Below are positions 39,734-51,490 of a DNA stretch of 64,000 nucleotides, piece by piece (positions within the stretch are counted from its first letter, which is position 1; each line of letters begins with the position of its first letter). A program made the translations under genes and the position numbers. Origin of the DNA: Tomocerus qinae (lineage: Eukaryota > Arthropoda > Collembola > Entomobryomorpha > Tomoceridae); assembly GCA_020055645.1 (NCBI GenBank), contig CM034547.1, positions 24,142,513 to 24,206,512 on the forward strand. Direction: 5' to 3'. Below the pieces are notes generated by a model. The model did not search any database and had not been told where the DNA came from. It was given only the letters and a program-made list of their open reading frames with translations.

Positions 39734-39928
39734 ATGGAGCTGAAAGAGGACTTCCCAGTCAGCCGGAGTGATGCTATGACAGGATGCAATCAAGCAGTTG
39801 TCAGTGGGGCAACTACCGAGAAAGATCCAACAACAACATCCTCTCCTACAGCAACAGAGTCAACAGTCAAAACGTTCAGAGTGCACTGGGATGGAGAAAG
39901 CCGTGCAATTCGTCATCTCCTTCAATGA
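39734..39928 (+). CDS. Possible short frame, Thr/Ser-rich
   Basis: ATG 39734 opens 64 codons to TGA, with local GC near half. The product starts MELKEDFPVSRSDAM, has a Thr/Ser/Pro-rich middle (TTEKDPTTTSSPTATEST) and ends with FRVHWDGESRAIRHLLQ. An acceptor-like TAACTAAGCAG ends at 39720. Candidate interpretations are a disordered protein tail or a chance frame in a GC-richer patch. A second ATG seven bases upstream is in another frame and stops soon. Family not recognised. Confidence 0.22.
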   Translation: MELKEDFPVSRSDAMTGCNQAVVSGATTEKDPTTTSSPTATESTVKTFRVHWDGESRAIRHLLQ

Positions 39929-41639
39929 AATCCTTTCTTCTAGTGTGATGAAGCTGATTGCGAGCTGATCTAATAAACGGTACAGTACAATATACTACTA
40001 CAATACAGTCTGCACGGACCAGTCTTTAGAATCTTAATCTATATTCTTTTTCTACATATCTAGCGTAATATGAGTTTTATGTGCCTCCACGGTACTTAAG
40101 TTAATGTTTTGTGAAATTCGTTCGGAAGTCTCTACGGCACATTTCAGAAAAAGTCGGTTTTCTCCACTCTGTCTATTATTTTTCCAGTTTGTCAGTTACG
40201 GTGTCATTTATTCTAAGAATAACAATCTATATAGCGGCAACATTATACTAAAATGTATACAGCATAATACATTATAAGATTCTCAAGTTTATCCTCAGGC
40301 TCCAAAGGTGAGTCATCCTCTTTCTCATAAGTGTATCTCTGGATCTTTGTTAGTTGACAATGAGTTACCGTTTAATATGCGTGTACATGCAACAAAATAA
40401 GTATCCTTACCTGTATAAAATTATATACATACGAGAGCATACCTTCTGTCATGTTTAAATATATATTGAGAGAGATTCTTAAAGGATAGTAATCTGTTAC
40501 TTTTTATTATTTTCTCTGTATAATGAAATGAGAATGCTGTGAGGGATAGGCGGAGACAAAGTGGTACTTGAGAATCAGAATGTGAAAGGGTTCCTGACAA
40601 TGAGAGGTGGTGGATGTTGATGTGATGGATAGTTGGCGGCTGTGAGCAATACATACTGAAGACAAGAAGACGACGAACCGTCCCCTTTCGGTTTTCACTG
40701 TAGGCCTTGATGTAAAAAGAAATTGTCATAAGGCACGCGGTGAATGCCAAAAGCGGTGTCACGGACTCCACCATAAATTTCATACTTCACCGACTTCCCA
40801 AGTCCAAATAAGCCCAATAAAGTGAGATGTATGTGTTAAAGTAGCTGCTTTCGTGTTAAGATTCTCTAAGACTCTTGTTTTCTCACTGACGAGCTTTGCA
40901 CTGCTTATAATATTACGTAAAACAACTTTCTTCTACTTTCAACTCTCTCTCTCTCCATCTACATCTCTCCTGCAGACCATGCTAACCTCGAATTGCATTT
41001 ACAACTCACCCAAAGTACTAGCACTAGTAGTGCATTCAAAGATACAGACTCTCTTGGCTTCCTTTCCTACACAACAATTTAGCCACACTTTCTACATTTA
41101 TGTTTCATGAGCCTTTTTTTTACTACTTTTCCCTTCTCGCCTTCCTTTCTCGTACTTTTTCTTTGTCACTACTACTGTAGTTGTAACCTCGTATCAGAGT
41201 GAATGACCTTTCGCTTTTTACAGTCACTATTAAATACCCTTAATATAATGCTGTACGCAATAATGCATGTAAGCACTGTGTTTGTGGTTTTCTTAAATGC
41301 AACTCACAAATGTAATTTCATTTATTCTATCGTTTTATTACACACTTATCATAAATATGTTAACATATATTTTATACTTAAACTATTCTGTAGCTTTATC
41401 AAGAAAATATAATAAAGATCTCTATGTATCTAACATAAAATTATAACAAGTCTTTTTGTTATTTCTTTATGTCACAAAGGCATATTGTTATGATACATAC
41501 CACTATTTTATTGCACATACAAAAAATAATTGCCAAAATGTAATTTAACAATATTATATGGACTCATGATTTCATAGCAAGTACCTAAGTATAAACAGTA
41601 GTACTCTCCCTAGCCGTTAATACTTGTGCATTTTCTCAC
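39929..41639. other. Intergenic or intronic DNA, no gene seen
   Basis: Short frames only; composition C/T-rich around 40.9-41.1 kb. No repeat recognised. Confidence 0.5.
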
Positions 41640-42060
41640 TTAGTACATAATTCAGAAGTGAATTAATATTCCAAATTTCAGCTAATAAATTTATCACATG
41701 TACTAATGATGACAGGAGTTATTAGCCAACGTTGTAATTTGTAAGTTTCAAATCTGACATTTTGTGCTAAAAGAATAAATACTATTTCGTGAGAATTGCC
41801 ATGTTGCTCTTCATCACGCACATTTAACAAATGTATTCACCTGCGTGCATTTGCTAATCAAAGTTTGACAAATTACATTTCCAAATGCCGTTGCAGGAAT
41901 GATTTAATAAACCAGGCTAATCCATTTGAGATTTCATTTCATTAGCCACCTGCTAAATTGCAAATTAATTCACAAGTACTAGGAAGTACTAGGCACTCAA
42001 GCATTATCATCAAAAATTACCTAAATGATTACAATCCTGTAGTTCATTACGCAACCAACG
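41640..42060. promoter_or_regulatory. Possible enhancer-like block
   Basis: The texture differs from the flanks and known transcription-factor words are dense around 41.85-41.97 kb: GGCTAATCC (K50 homeodomain/Otx-type), CACCTG (E-box), ATCAAAG (TCF-type), ATTTGC, and CAAATTAATT (Q50 homeodomain-type). A tandem AAGTACTAGG pair lies near 41.98 kb. These are well-known motif classes, but the assignment rests on reading by eye, and AT-rich DNA gives homeodomain words by chance. Confidence 0.2.
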
Positions 42061-42320
42061 TACAAAATTGATAGAATTCTGTAACAGTTTAACCTGCATG
42101 GATATTATTACTATTACATTAGAGTTATTGCATTAAATATAGTATACCAAATAGGTTAATTCATTAAATATCAGAATCTAATTTTGATGTCGCATCCATA
42201 CATAAATTAGATTATTTTCAAACTCTGCATAAACAATAGATACATACTATTGGAATGGCTACGTGAAAACTATTATATGAGAAGACAGTATATCGAATAT
42301 GTTATTATATTATTATGATA

Positions 42321-42352
42321 TGATAGCTATCAGCAGTTAGATCGATCTAACT
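42321..42352. repeat. Adjacent perfect palindromes (12 and 18 bp)
   Basis: TGATAGCTATCA (42321-42332), two bases, then AGTTAGATCGATCTAACT (42335-42352). Both are perfect inverted repeats without a loop. An 18-bp perfect palindrome is rare by chance in 64 kb. Possible roles include a dimeric DNA-binding protein site or a cruciform; none is demonstrated. Confidence 0.9.
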
Positions 42353-45300
42353 ATTTTAAGGAACATTTTTTAAATATTGTACATAATAAACTGATAAGCG
42401 TGTAACTTAAATAAATGAAGTAACTTTTTACCTAAAAGTATCATAATGTGCAATCATCTAGTGTACAAGGCTCAAAGCAATTAATAAAAGGTGATGTACG
42501 ATGTAACATTTTGAATAAGTTACATTGTCATTACTATTAACACGTCCCCATGCTAGTTTCGCCAACGAAATAATTTAATGGTCTATTGAAGTTGTGAACA
42601 ATGACTTGAAATTGTAGATGGAGACAAGGGAATAAAAATGGAAAGTAGTTTAGAATAACGACAGATATAAAAGAGAAAATAGTAGAATTGGAAAGTAGAA
42701 AATGAGAGAAACAGTGGGAATTATAATTACTGTAGGATATTGACAAATGACTAAAAATTTAATAGTTGATAGAAACTTAATTTGAGCTTTTAATTGAGTT
42801 GGGCCAGAGGTAGTAATTTGTTGAGGATGGAGAAGAAAAGAGGTTTAGGATTGTAACGTTAGACACTATTAGGAAGTCGTTATAATAATTTCTTTCTGTG
42901 AATGCTGGATAAATTTAGGAAGAGAATAGAATGGAAAGTTTCTCTCTCCGACGGTTTTGGTCCATAGTGAATAGTAACGAAGCTTGCATAATGCAAGTAC
43001 AGGGAAGTACACTTAGAGTGAAATAAGAAAATGGGCTTTGACTAAGTTATAGAGTGAGCACAAGGGCCAGAGTCCTGCGAGAAGGAAAGAATGGGGAAGA
43101 CACAATACATACATTATTACGAAGGATGTTGTAGAAGAGTAGTTTGCGTGGAAGTAGAAGGTTTAGAATGGTCTTGAAAGGAGATAAAGCCTTCTGAGAT
43201 TTTCGTCTCTTCTTCCTCTTCTCTTTTCATTTCCATCTGAATGCATAGAGGTTGATGTAAATTCGACGCTTCCTAAATTGAATAAACGTTCGAGTCAATC
43301 AAAAAGGATTGAAGTTTTCTCTTTTCGATGCATATACTAATATATTATACAATAGCCCTGTATACCAATACACTAAGTACTTACTTTCTATATTTCTCTA
43401 AACATCCATACCATTAGTACTGATATAGCAAGTGTCTACTTACAAGTGTGATACATATACTACATTATTACTTCGTGCTTTTACTGATACTAGTACGTAG
43501 TGCTACGTACACGTAAGTAGTGCTACATGGAGAAAAGTTGGATGTATTGCTGACTTGACTCGATTTGACTGGGCTTTGGATTTGCCAGTCTGTCTGACAT
43601 GACTTTACTTGACGTGACTCACATAACACTTTAGTTTCTCTTCAGGCCAAAGGAGAGCTAACAAGGTAGATACATATATATACCATTTGGACTATAAGGA
43701 AAAAACAGTCAATGACAGTAGGACTAAGACGCTTATTGTTAGCGCTAGTCAGCAATATTATATAGGTATGGTCCCTAATGGATCTATAAGAAGGGTATGA
43801 AATAGGTTTTCGGGGGAAACTGATGGGAGTTGAGTGACTGAACAAGATCTCAAGACAAGTCATCTACCATTAGCATTGCCTATTTATTTAGATGTCATCT
43901 CGTATGCATGAAAGTTTGTCTCTTCAATCCTTGATATTTAACTAGGGATTTAAATGTACATATAGTACTAAGAACCAGTACTTACCATCCGTTGACTGAA
44001 TCAATACATTCTGCATCTGAAAATATTTATTTTGCAATAATCTTTTTGAATTACAATTTCGTGTGTTTGAAAACAATAGAGGCGTATGTAGTTACAGATT
44101 TGTTATGGAAGCAACGTAATTCTACAACTGACATGAATATCAAAGGAATAAAATAGAGTAGGAGTTGGAAGATTTGATTCGCTCACGCTGTTTGTGAATG
44201 TCTTTATTGACTGTATCAGGATTTGAAGGAGAGAATGGGATTGGTTTGTTTGTTTCCAGGAACATTTTCCTTTTCGTCTCACACGTACTTTATTTGAATT
44301 GAAAGGACTCGGGTTGTATTCAACAGATCAGGACGCATCGCAACTCTTCATCACAAGGAGAAAGTGACGAGTAGGTAGGTAATTGAATCTTCGGTACTTA
44401 GGCTCCTGGTTTGGGAGTCCTTCATCGCTTTCTCCTCTTGTCTTAGACTTTCAATGTAATCATTTCAGCGGAGGGAAGACAAACGAGAGCTAAAGACACT
44501 AAGAGTGAGTGAGTGAGTGAGAGAGAGCGCTGAAATTATCTTTTGTGTGCCTAGTGGGAAGAAACAAAGAAATTAATTTGGAAATGACTGTATTCGGCTC
44601 CATTGTGCAGCTTTCCGTTTGAACGCCTTCGGAAAGGACGTCTTGCATCATAAGACGAGAGAAAGGATCCTGGACACTATTATTGTGTCGGGAAGTTCGT
44701 ACAGATTTCATTCAATATACATACATACTATATAACATCTCTATTAGATCCACTCATCTATATCTGTAGCAAGCTTGAGACTTTGACGATGGACTTAGGT
44801 TTCTTCTTTTGTATTGCAGTATATAAATAGGGCCGTAGTATATGGTTAGTATCTATTTTAGGATAGTTTTTATTCGGTGGAATCGTATAAGAAGTGTATA
44901 GGGAAGTAGTAGTACATTTACAAAAGTACGTAACGTAAACTTATTCTGTGGAATTTAACATCGAAGGAATGACAAAACGAAGTAAATGAAAGTAAAGAAT
45001 AGAAAGGACAAGACAGACAGGACGATAGAATTGGAAAATGTACATAAAAGGAGATGTAAAGTTGAAAGTGGTGAAGAAAGTAAAAGGCTTTTCCCTTGAT
45101 TTGATTTAATATTGGAGGCAAGGAAGACAAAGTATTCTGTTACTTTGGACTTGTCTAATGCCCAACATTTCTCTTTGACTTCTACGCTATGACATCTTTA
45201 TGACTTGCTCATGCAAATGCTGAATTCCTGCTCGAGGACATAACGATAACATTACAGTGTATATGCAGGGAAAGATATATTTCTAGTCGACTGCTGCAGA

Positions 45301-46607
45301 GGTTGTGATTTTGTACAGATAAGTAAGTAGTCTGGTCGGTGGTAGATCTGGCTGCGCGTACCTAGTGAATTGATAAGTAGAATCCGAGTAGGTCCCTAAG
45401 TCAGATAAGTTGAAGGAAAATGTTGCTTTAAAGGGTAAGATATGGTTCCGGTGTCTGAATGACTGGAAGTCAGTTCCAGCCGAGGTGAAAGTGTACAGTT
45501 AAGGAGAAATAGAGCTGGCGATGCCCGGCATGCATCATCATGTGTGTCAGGGAAAAGGAGGGAAATCAGACTAAAGAAGGGGAACTGGAGCCGGAGTTCT
45601 ACTCAACTCACTCACTCAGTTTAGCCTTAGTTGGCGATTAGAGTGAAATCTGGTGAAATTATGGCGAAAGTTTTCCCCTGCCTTTCTATCAGATCCGGTT
45701 GAAAAACAACTAGACGGAAAATGAAAGAGTTTTGCTTCGTGGTCAGACGAAAAACTATTCTGCCTATCTAGACCTCGGATCTTTACTATGTAAGTACATA
45801 TCCTGCCATGTGCTCAATCATTCACGCTGGACTATGCAATCTCCAAGCATAGATACACTTTCCCTCGATAAAGATCAGATGAGATCTTATTCGGTAATAA
45901 GCTAGTGCAAATGTCCATGCACTTTCCCTCCAATGCCACATAACAATAAGTAAAAGTTACTTCAGTCACAATGCAAAGTGAAGGTGAATTACCTTTTCTA
46001 CTTAAGTATCCACTATCCCGGCCCTTTTTTCCAACAGACTGGCTGTGGGACTGGACCACATGGGAATGGATGATCCAAGGCCTGGATAAAAACTGACGTC
46101 AAAAATGCTAACTCATGCCATTCGTCAAGAAAGAAAGAATCTCTGGAGAAAAGGAAATAAAGGCTTCGTCTATTTCTATTGTGCTCTGCGTTGTATTCAT
46201 CTAGTATTTTGCTGGACAGCACTAAAATACGAGATCTCATTCATGCACTTCGTATTTATATTTTAGTATCTAGCATAAGTCCCTCTTTAACAACTACAGC
46301 CTGTCTGTATTATACTATACACATATTTTAACTTCGTAAAAAATAAATACCCTTAGCTCTGGCACTGGAGAATTGATTGTGAATTACACAAAAGCATTCT
46401 ACTATACGATATAAGTAGTTCTAATATTCAAACACACATATACAATGTTTGTAGTTTGTATAGCTAATGTGTTGTTGCCCTGCTGCTACAGATGCAGTAG
46501 CACATTGCAATGACAGGCCAAGAAAAAGAGGAGAATGACGAAGCAAAAGATTAGGAAACGAGAAGGAAATAAAAGTTAAGCAAGAAGAAACGTGAAATAA
46601 AGAAGGA
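42353..46607. other. Intergenic or intronic DNA, G-rich blocks
   Basis: No supported gene. 42530-43190, 44880-45100 and 45400-45760 are G/A-rich and C-poor on the + strand. Frames of 70-75 codons on the minus strand coincide with these blocks and are probably composition effects. Confidence 0.5.
44503..44527. repeat. GAGT/GA microsatellite
   Basis: Four to five GAGT units passing into a GA run; directly read. Confidence 0.9.
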
Positions 46608-46833
46608 ATGGGTAAGTCAACTGTTTATTCACAAGAAATGCCTATACTATCTATACAAGAGCTACTCAATATAAAAACGGGGGGATATCATACAGAATTT
46701 AGGAAAAAAAGAAATTGGTACATTCATTCTTATTACAAGAGACGTATACAGATAGGCTTTATGGAAGAGTGTAGGAGAGTGCAATGCTATATCCTGTTTG
46801 TTAAGTACTGCAAGGGCAAGATGAGTATGTTGA

Positions 46834-47259
46834 CAATGGTTTGAGAAGGAAGGCTGGGAGAGGGAACTGTTATTATTGCTATGTCCACATAGAGATATGA
46901 TAGAGAAGTTGGTGGAAGGGATTTTTCAACGGAAGTCAATAGGAGCGGAGGACATTGGCGTTGGGGCTCGTCTGAATGGTCTCATAAATTACGCCGATGG
47001 TCCATTTCACAAGTTGACGACATCAACGAAGGAACAGACACATGTAAAAAGTGTGTCCCATTCATCATCACTCCTAATGATTAATGAGACAGTTATAGTA
47101 TTACAACGTTGCGCCTCCAGCCAAAACTCCAGTGTAAGGAATTTGCTCGGGGCGGCAGTAAGGATTTCCGGACATTTGGGATGCAAGGCTAACATTCTCA
47201 CTAGAGGACCTAAATATATCCCACTACAACACAACAGCGGCACAATAGAGAAGGGTTAA
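46834..47259 (+). CDS. Open frame of 141 codons, possible exon
   Basis: The frame is open from just after TGA 46831-46833 to TAA 47257-47259. It reads QWFEKEGWERELLLLLCPHR at the start; the first internal ATG is at 46897 (120 residues from there). GC is clearly higher than the surroundings, with a mixed, globular-looking amino-acid content. Possible donors GTAAGG occur inside (near 47.13 and 47.16 kb), so a real exon could end there. Just upstream, an ATGG|GTAAGT donor-like word at 46.61 kb and another open + frame (46608-46844) suggest transcription on this strand. No family recognised; the minus strand is also open at 47007-47243. Confidence 0.27.
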   Translation, partial: QWFEKEGWERELLLLLCPHRDMIEKLVEGIFQRKSIGAEDIGVGARLNGLINYADGPFHKLTTSTKEQTHVKSVSHSSSLLMINETVIVLQRCASSQNSSVRNLLGAAVRISGHLGCKANILTRGPKYIPLQHNSGTIEKG

Positions 47260-47264
47260 GTAAA

Positions 47265-47381
47265 ATGAGTGGTGGAGCTTGTCTTCTTCTACTAACAGCT
47301 ATAATATTTTGGGTTATGTCTATAGCGGAGGAAGAGAGGAGAGAACAACCGCTGAGGCAAAACCTGCCTCGTTTCCTTTAA
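47265..47381 (+). CDS. Tiny ATG frame with signal-peptide-like start
   Basis: ATG 47265 (AAA at -3 to -1, partly Kozak-like) begins MSGGACLLLLTAIIFWVMSI, a hydrophobic stretch with a plausible signal-peptidase site after it. A polar, basic tail (EEERREQPLRQNLPRFL) follows, then TAA. Total 38 residues. It starts 5 bases after the stop of the preceding open stretch. It could be a small secreted peptide, the first exon of a secreted protein, or chance. No amidation glycine follows the C-terminal PRFL, so a classic amidated neuropeptide is not supported. Confidence 0.2.
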   Translation: MSGGACLLLLTAIIFWVMSIAEEERREQPLRQNLPRFL

Positions 47382-50300
47382 CTCCGGCGGTTTTGCAACA
47401 ACCAACAGAGAGCAGAGCACTGAGGAGACAATTCTAATCAAGAATTAATCTGAGGACTTGTGATTATCCGCATGGTAGACTATCATGATAATGATGATGA
47501 TGTGATGAGCGAAGCCGCTTAAGCACGTTCCTTTTATATTTTCAAATCCTCTGTCTTCTGTGGTGTGGCTAAGTAATATTTATAATTTTCCATAGATATA
47601 CAAGTATAATGCCTATATATCCTCCATTTCCCACTCATGCTTAAACTACAGTGCTCAAGTTACATTAGTTACATAGTAGTCGGGGATAGATATTCCAATA
47701 ACTATTTGTATCCGTTATTGTGTTGCTCAAATAGTTAGGAAACTGTCTGGTTGTGCTCTGCCTGGAGAAAGTGCATAGTTACACTAACGTGGCTAACTAT
47801 GTAAAACGACCAAACTTTATCATTCCATGTACAAGGGAACTGTGATGTTGTTAAAAACATAGATATATATATTTACTATATGTATAACTACTACCTACCT
47901 ATACCTATATGCTCCTTAATATATAGTAAGGCTTGACTAGCTGAGTGAGTGTTTCGTAAGTGAGCTGAAGTTGAAAAAGTGATGAAAGTTCTCGTCTTTC
48001 TCCATACTGCTCCGTGCTCTAATGCTCTGCATTGTCTGTTTAACAGATCTGAGTCTCGTCAATTTATTTTAAAGGAGTTGGCGGGGTGCATCCGTTTCCA
48101 GCTATAAAGACACGAAGTACAGAGTAGAATGAGCTTTTTGTTTTTTAAAAAAAGAAAGAGATGATCGAGACAGAGAGAGATGGAGGCAAGTTCATAAATC
48201 TCAATTGAGCTCATCTGAGCAAGTAAAAAAGCCGCCTTGTTGAGAAAAGAAAAGTTGCGGTGAAGAACTAAATAAGTGTAGGCTTGTACGCTTACAGCAA
48301 TTTCTCTCTGTGGAATATCAAGTGCGAACGGAATAGTAGAGCAGAAGTACCATGTCATATCCTATAAGTACTAGATATACATATACATACATGCTGTAGA
48401 ATGCTAACTTCATAATCTATAGTAAATACGAGACAGGGAAAGTAAACGGATAGTGTCTGTGTAGTATTTTTGGATGTTGTAGGAAGAGCAGAATTGGGCT
48501 GAGTGAGCGAAAGCTAAGAAGGGATGATAGAGATGGCCGTCGTAAGTGTGGAAAAGTGGCGAGCTCGTCGGAAGATGAGGAATCATACAAGTTTCGCTGG
48601 GGAAATGACCCCCGTGGGTATCATTTTCTCCTAGATTAAAACCACAACTCAATAAAGGCTGATTATGCTTATAGGTACTCTCTCTCTCCACTCTCATTAA
48701 TACCCGGCATCTCTATAGTACAAATGCTCAAAACTCAACTGCTAACTGTCTGGATGCATTTAGCTATACTTAGATACCTAAAGGACACTTCATTCCTTTA
48801 TCTATATTTCTACCCTTGACTGAATTGAACATTAGATAGTATGTCTATACACATTTCATACGAACTCCGATCCTCCTCCTGAATTCTGTGGGTTTACTTA
48901 AGTTTGGGAGTAGTATTAAATAGAATTACACTTCTTGCCTGACTAGATACGGGAATATCCTCCTTATCTAATGTAAGATTCAACCTGGATACCCAAGTAT
49001 CACAATCTTCAGAAATAAAATAACACTTTATATCTTTAAGAAGTTATTTACATTTAACCCCTACACTTTCGGATAGGTGATTTCTCCATAATTATAATTT
49101 CTCTTCCTGGGTTGATGCTGAATAGAGTTGAGAGGAGAAACTACTTACTCAGAGCAACTTTTACTAATAGATTAAATGGTTGCTTCAAAGCTATGGCTAA
49201 ACAATCAAGAGTAATTCCCTTGTATAGCGTGGTCATAATTATGTTATATATTCTACTGCCTTTTGTCTCACAACTTGTGAAGTGATTTACATAACGTAAA
49301 GCATTATTTCCTACTTATTACTTTTACATTCTAAGTTGAGAATCATTTAGGAGAAAGTTTTCTCGGGAAAATACTACTTAACCATATTATGTACAAAAAA
49401 CCATTAGGCAAATTTTATAACTCGTTCATTTGAAACTTTCCGTATATATGCATAATCTTCTTTCTGCGTATTTATGCGTTGTTTTAGATTCCCTATTTTT
49501 GTAACATTTAATATTACCTTTAGAAACTCATTCTCAACATTGCTGGTAGAGTAAATGAGACTAGGAGCAATTTTTTGTTATGTATACATAGTTTATAATT
49601 TAGGAACGACACTTCTATCAGTCTGTACTGTAGCGTGAAGCAGTCCTAATGCACCTAAATAGAGTATCGTGCTCACCATCATAATCAGCTAACTTTAGGT
49701 AACCATTCCACAGACGAATCTTTGAATTTCAAGACACACAACTAAGAGATATAAAGTTAGCCTCTGTATGGATGTGCTAATACAAACTAAACATAAAACG
49801 AATTTTGTTTTCCATCACAAACTCCCCTGTCGGGCATAATATCAACATGATCTCATTTCATTCTACTAGGAATAGAACTACCAGCTACGTGCTAGAATAC
49901 ATACAGATACACAGGACACTTCCCTATCTTCCCTGCCAGTTTCTCTATTATATTTTACTCTTCGTTATTTTAGTAAATGGGCCAAACAGCCGCTTCACGT
50001 ACTTCTATATCAATCCTCATGTATCCTTTTATTTACTGGTTTCAGTATCATGGCTCTCGAATAATCTACTTCGCTATCAACCATCTCCTCTTTCTAAATT
50101 CTCAAACCTCCTCGGCTCAACGAATCATCTGTATTATGCAAAATAACATGGAGCTTTAATGTCTGTATTAATATCCTTTGTTGCACTATGGACAACCACT
50201 GCATTCACTGCATAATTTTCATTAAACTATACATTAAAGGCGCACCAGGCTTTTCGGCCGTCTGCAAATACAAATTATAAAAATACCACCACAATATCTC

Positions 50301-50423
50301 CAGTCAAAACCTTTCTCTATATAGAATTCGTTCGGCCTAGCTATAAATTAATTAATTACTAAGCACCTACTATAAATTCGAAAGTAGGTATGAAAATTTT
50401 TCTTAGATTAAAAATTACATTTT
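47382..50423. other. Intergenic or intronic DNA, no gene seen
   Basis: Short frames only. 48780-49060 is C/T-rich. Around 50.2-50.4 kb the composition begins to change toward the repeat island. Confidence 0.55.
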
Positions 50424-50468
50424 CATGGCGGTTTGTAGTTTGTAGCTTGTAATTGCAATAGAAGGGTA

Positions 50469-50759
50469 TTATGTTGTTACCGTATTCCCGTTACAAACCC
50501 CACCATAATCCCCAATTGCAATTTCCATAACCAGGTTTATGTTAATTACTATAAATGAAATAATTCGTAAGTTCTTTAACGATAATAGTGAAGTTGGCCC
50601 CAATAAGGGCGAATAACTTTTATGAACTTTAATTTCCTTGACAACTTGATCAACAAAATTTTGGGGCAAATGTATGGGACCCGAATCCCCACTGTATATT
50701 ACCTGACATAGGCTCATTTCAAGTCCACTTTTTGACACTTTGCGATTTTCATACCGCAA
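50469..50759 (-). CDS. Frame inside the outer repeat arm, unknown
   Basis: Open for 96 codons on the minus strand, with a motif SGPIHLPQNF followed by SYSPLLGPTSLLSLKNLRI, weakly reminiscent of a leucine-rich-repeat or F-box-type stretch. The DNA encoding SGP and PLLG matches the inverted copy at 54748-54833 (entries below), so two related sequences exist. That could mean a decayed coding repeat, or simply a non-coding terminal repeat that happens to be open. A CAG|GTAATA donor-like site lies inside. No family established. Confidence 0.15.
   Translation of the reverse strand: MRYENRKVSKSGLEMSLCQVIYSGDSGPIHLPQNFVDQVVKEIKVHKSYSPLLGPTSLLSLKNLRIISFIVININLVMEIAIGDYGGVCNGNTVTT
50598..50683 (-). 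repeat. Outer inverted-repeat arm, left
   Basis: CCCCAATAAGGGCG (50598-50611) and ATGGGACCCG (50674-50683), separated by 62 bases, reappear in reverse orientation with exactly the same 62-base spacing at 54748-54833. Flanking bases on both sides also match partially. The conserved spacing argues for common descent rather than chance. Confidence 0.65.
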
Positions 50760-50766
50760 CCGTAAT

Positions 50767-51085
50767 CCCTCATACTCATAATCATGAGGGTATGCCAGTG
50801 AATGAAAAAGGTTGCCTTTTTTCTAGCACCTTTTTGCGTTTTTTGTGCCTTTTTTCTATGACATTCGCTACATATGAAGCTGAATTAAAATAGATTTGTG
50901 GTTATTACAAATCTCCTTTTCACATGACAATAATATTGTCATTTTCTATGACTTTTATACCGTCTAACATAGAACTTGCAATTTATTTCTTTTTAACTAA
51001 AAAGGCAAAAAGGTTACCTACTTGCTAAATTTGCTAGGTAAAAAACAACCAAAAAGGTAACCTTTTTTCATGCCCTGGGTTATGG
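50767..51085. repeat. Imperfect inverted repeat (AGGTTNCCTTTTTT)
   Basis: The left part carries GAATGAAAAAGGTTGCCTTT, and the right part, read in reverse, GCATGAAAAAAGGTTACCTT; both are followed by further AAGG/CCTTTTT words. A 7-bp hairpin (CCCTCAT/ATGAGGG) lies at the left end. The right end, read inward, begins CAGGGCATG, reminiscent of the CAGNG ends of hAT-type elements, but no 8-bp duplication is present. Probably a small old MITE. Confidence 0.4.
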
Positions 51086-51372
51086 TAACCAACGCGTAAA
51101 ACAAATTAGTATTTGAGTTCTTCCGAGCAAAAATGGCGGTTGGATTTTCAGAAAACAAATAAATAAACTGAAATTTTTTTTAGGGTCGATGCAAAAATTA
51201 TGTAACCACAAATTTATATATTTTGTGAATCTAAAGTATCTATGGAGCCGAGGTTCGAGGGGGATGAGAGACTCGAGTCTTTTGGGTTAACCCAAAGTGT
51301 TTACTATTGTTAATTTGGACTTTTGCTTTCTGGAGTGAGGAAAATTCGGCGGTTGTCCTGAAAAAATCGACT

Positions 51373-51490
51373 TATCCTACGGGACGTAAACAACCTCCAA
51401 GATAAATGGGATTGCTACTATCAAGGTGCTTGAGTTTACATGGAGGCCCAACTCCCCTCTGTGGAAGAGGCGGTTACGTCCCGTAGGATA
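51373..51490. repeat. Hairpin with 17-bp perfect arms
   Basis: TATCCTACGGGACGTAA (51373-51389) is perfectly inverted at 51474-51490. The intervening 84 bases are non-coding. It lies inside the larger element and may be a separate, later insertion of a very small foldback sequence, or a functional part of the element's arm. Confidence 0.75.

Noticed and set aside
47265-47381. Neuropeptide precursor ending in PRFL
   Set aside because: There is no amidation glycine and no dibasic cleavage site around the would-be peptide.
50767-51085. Confident hAT-family MITE
   Set aside because: Only one end resembles the CAGNG terminus and no 8-bp target duplication is present.
51245-51265. B-box-like GAGGTTCGAGG, possible tRNA or SINE promoter
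   Set aside because: No A-box at the right distance and no cloverleaf; the match is short.
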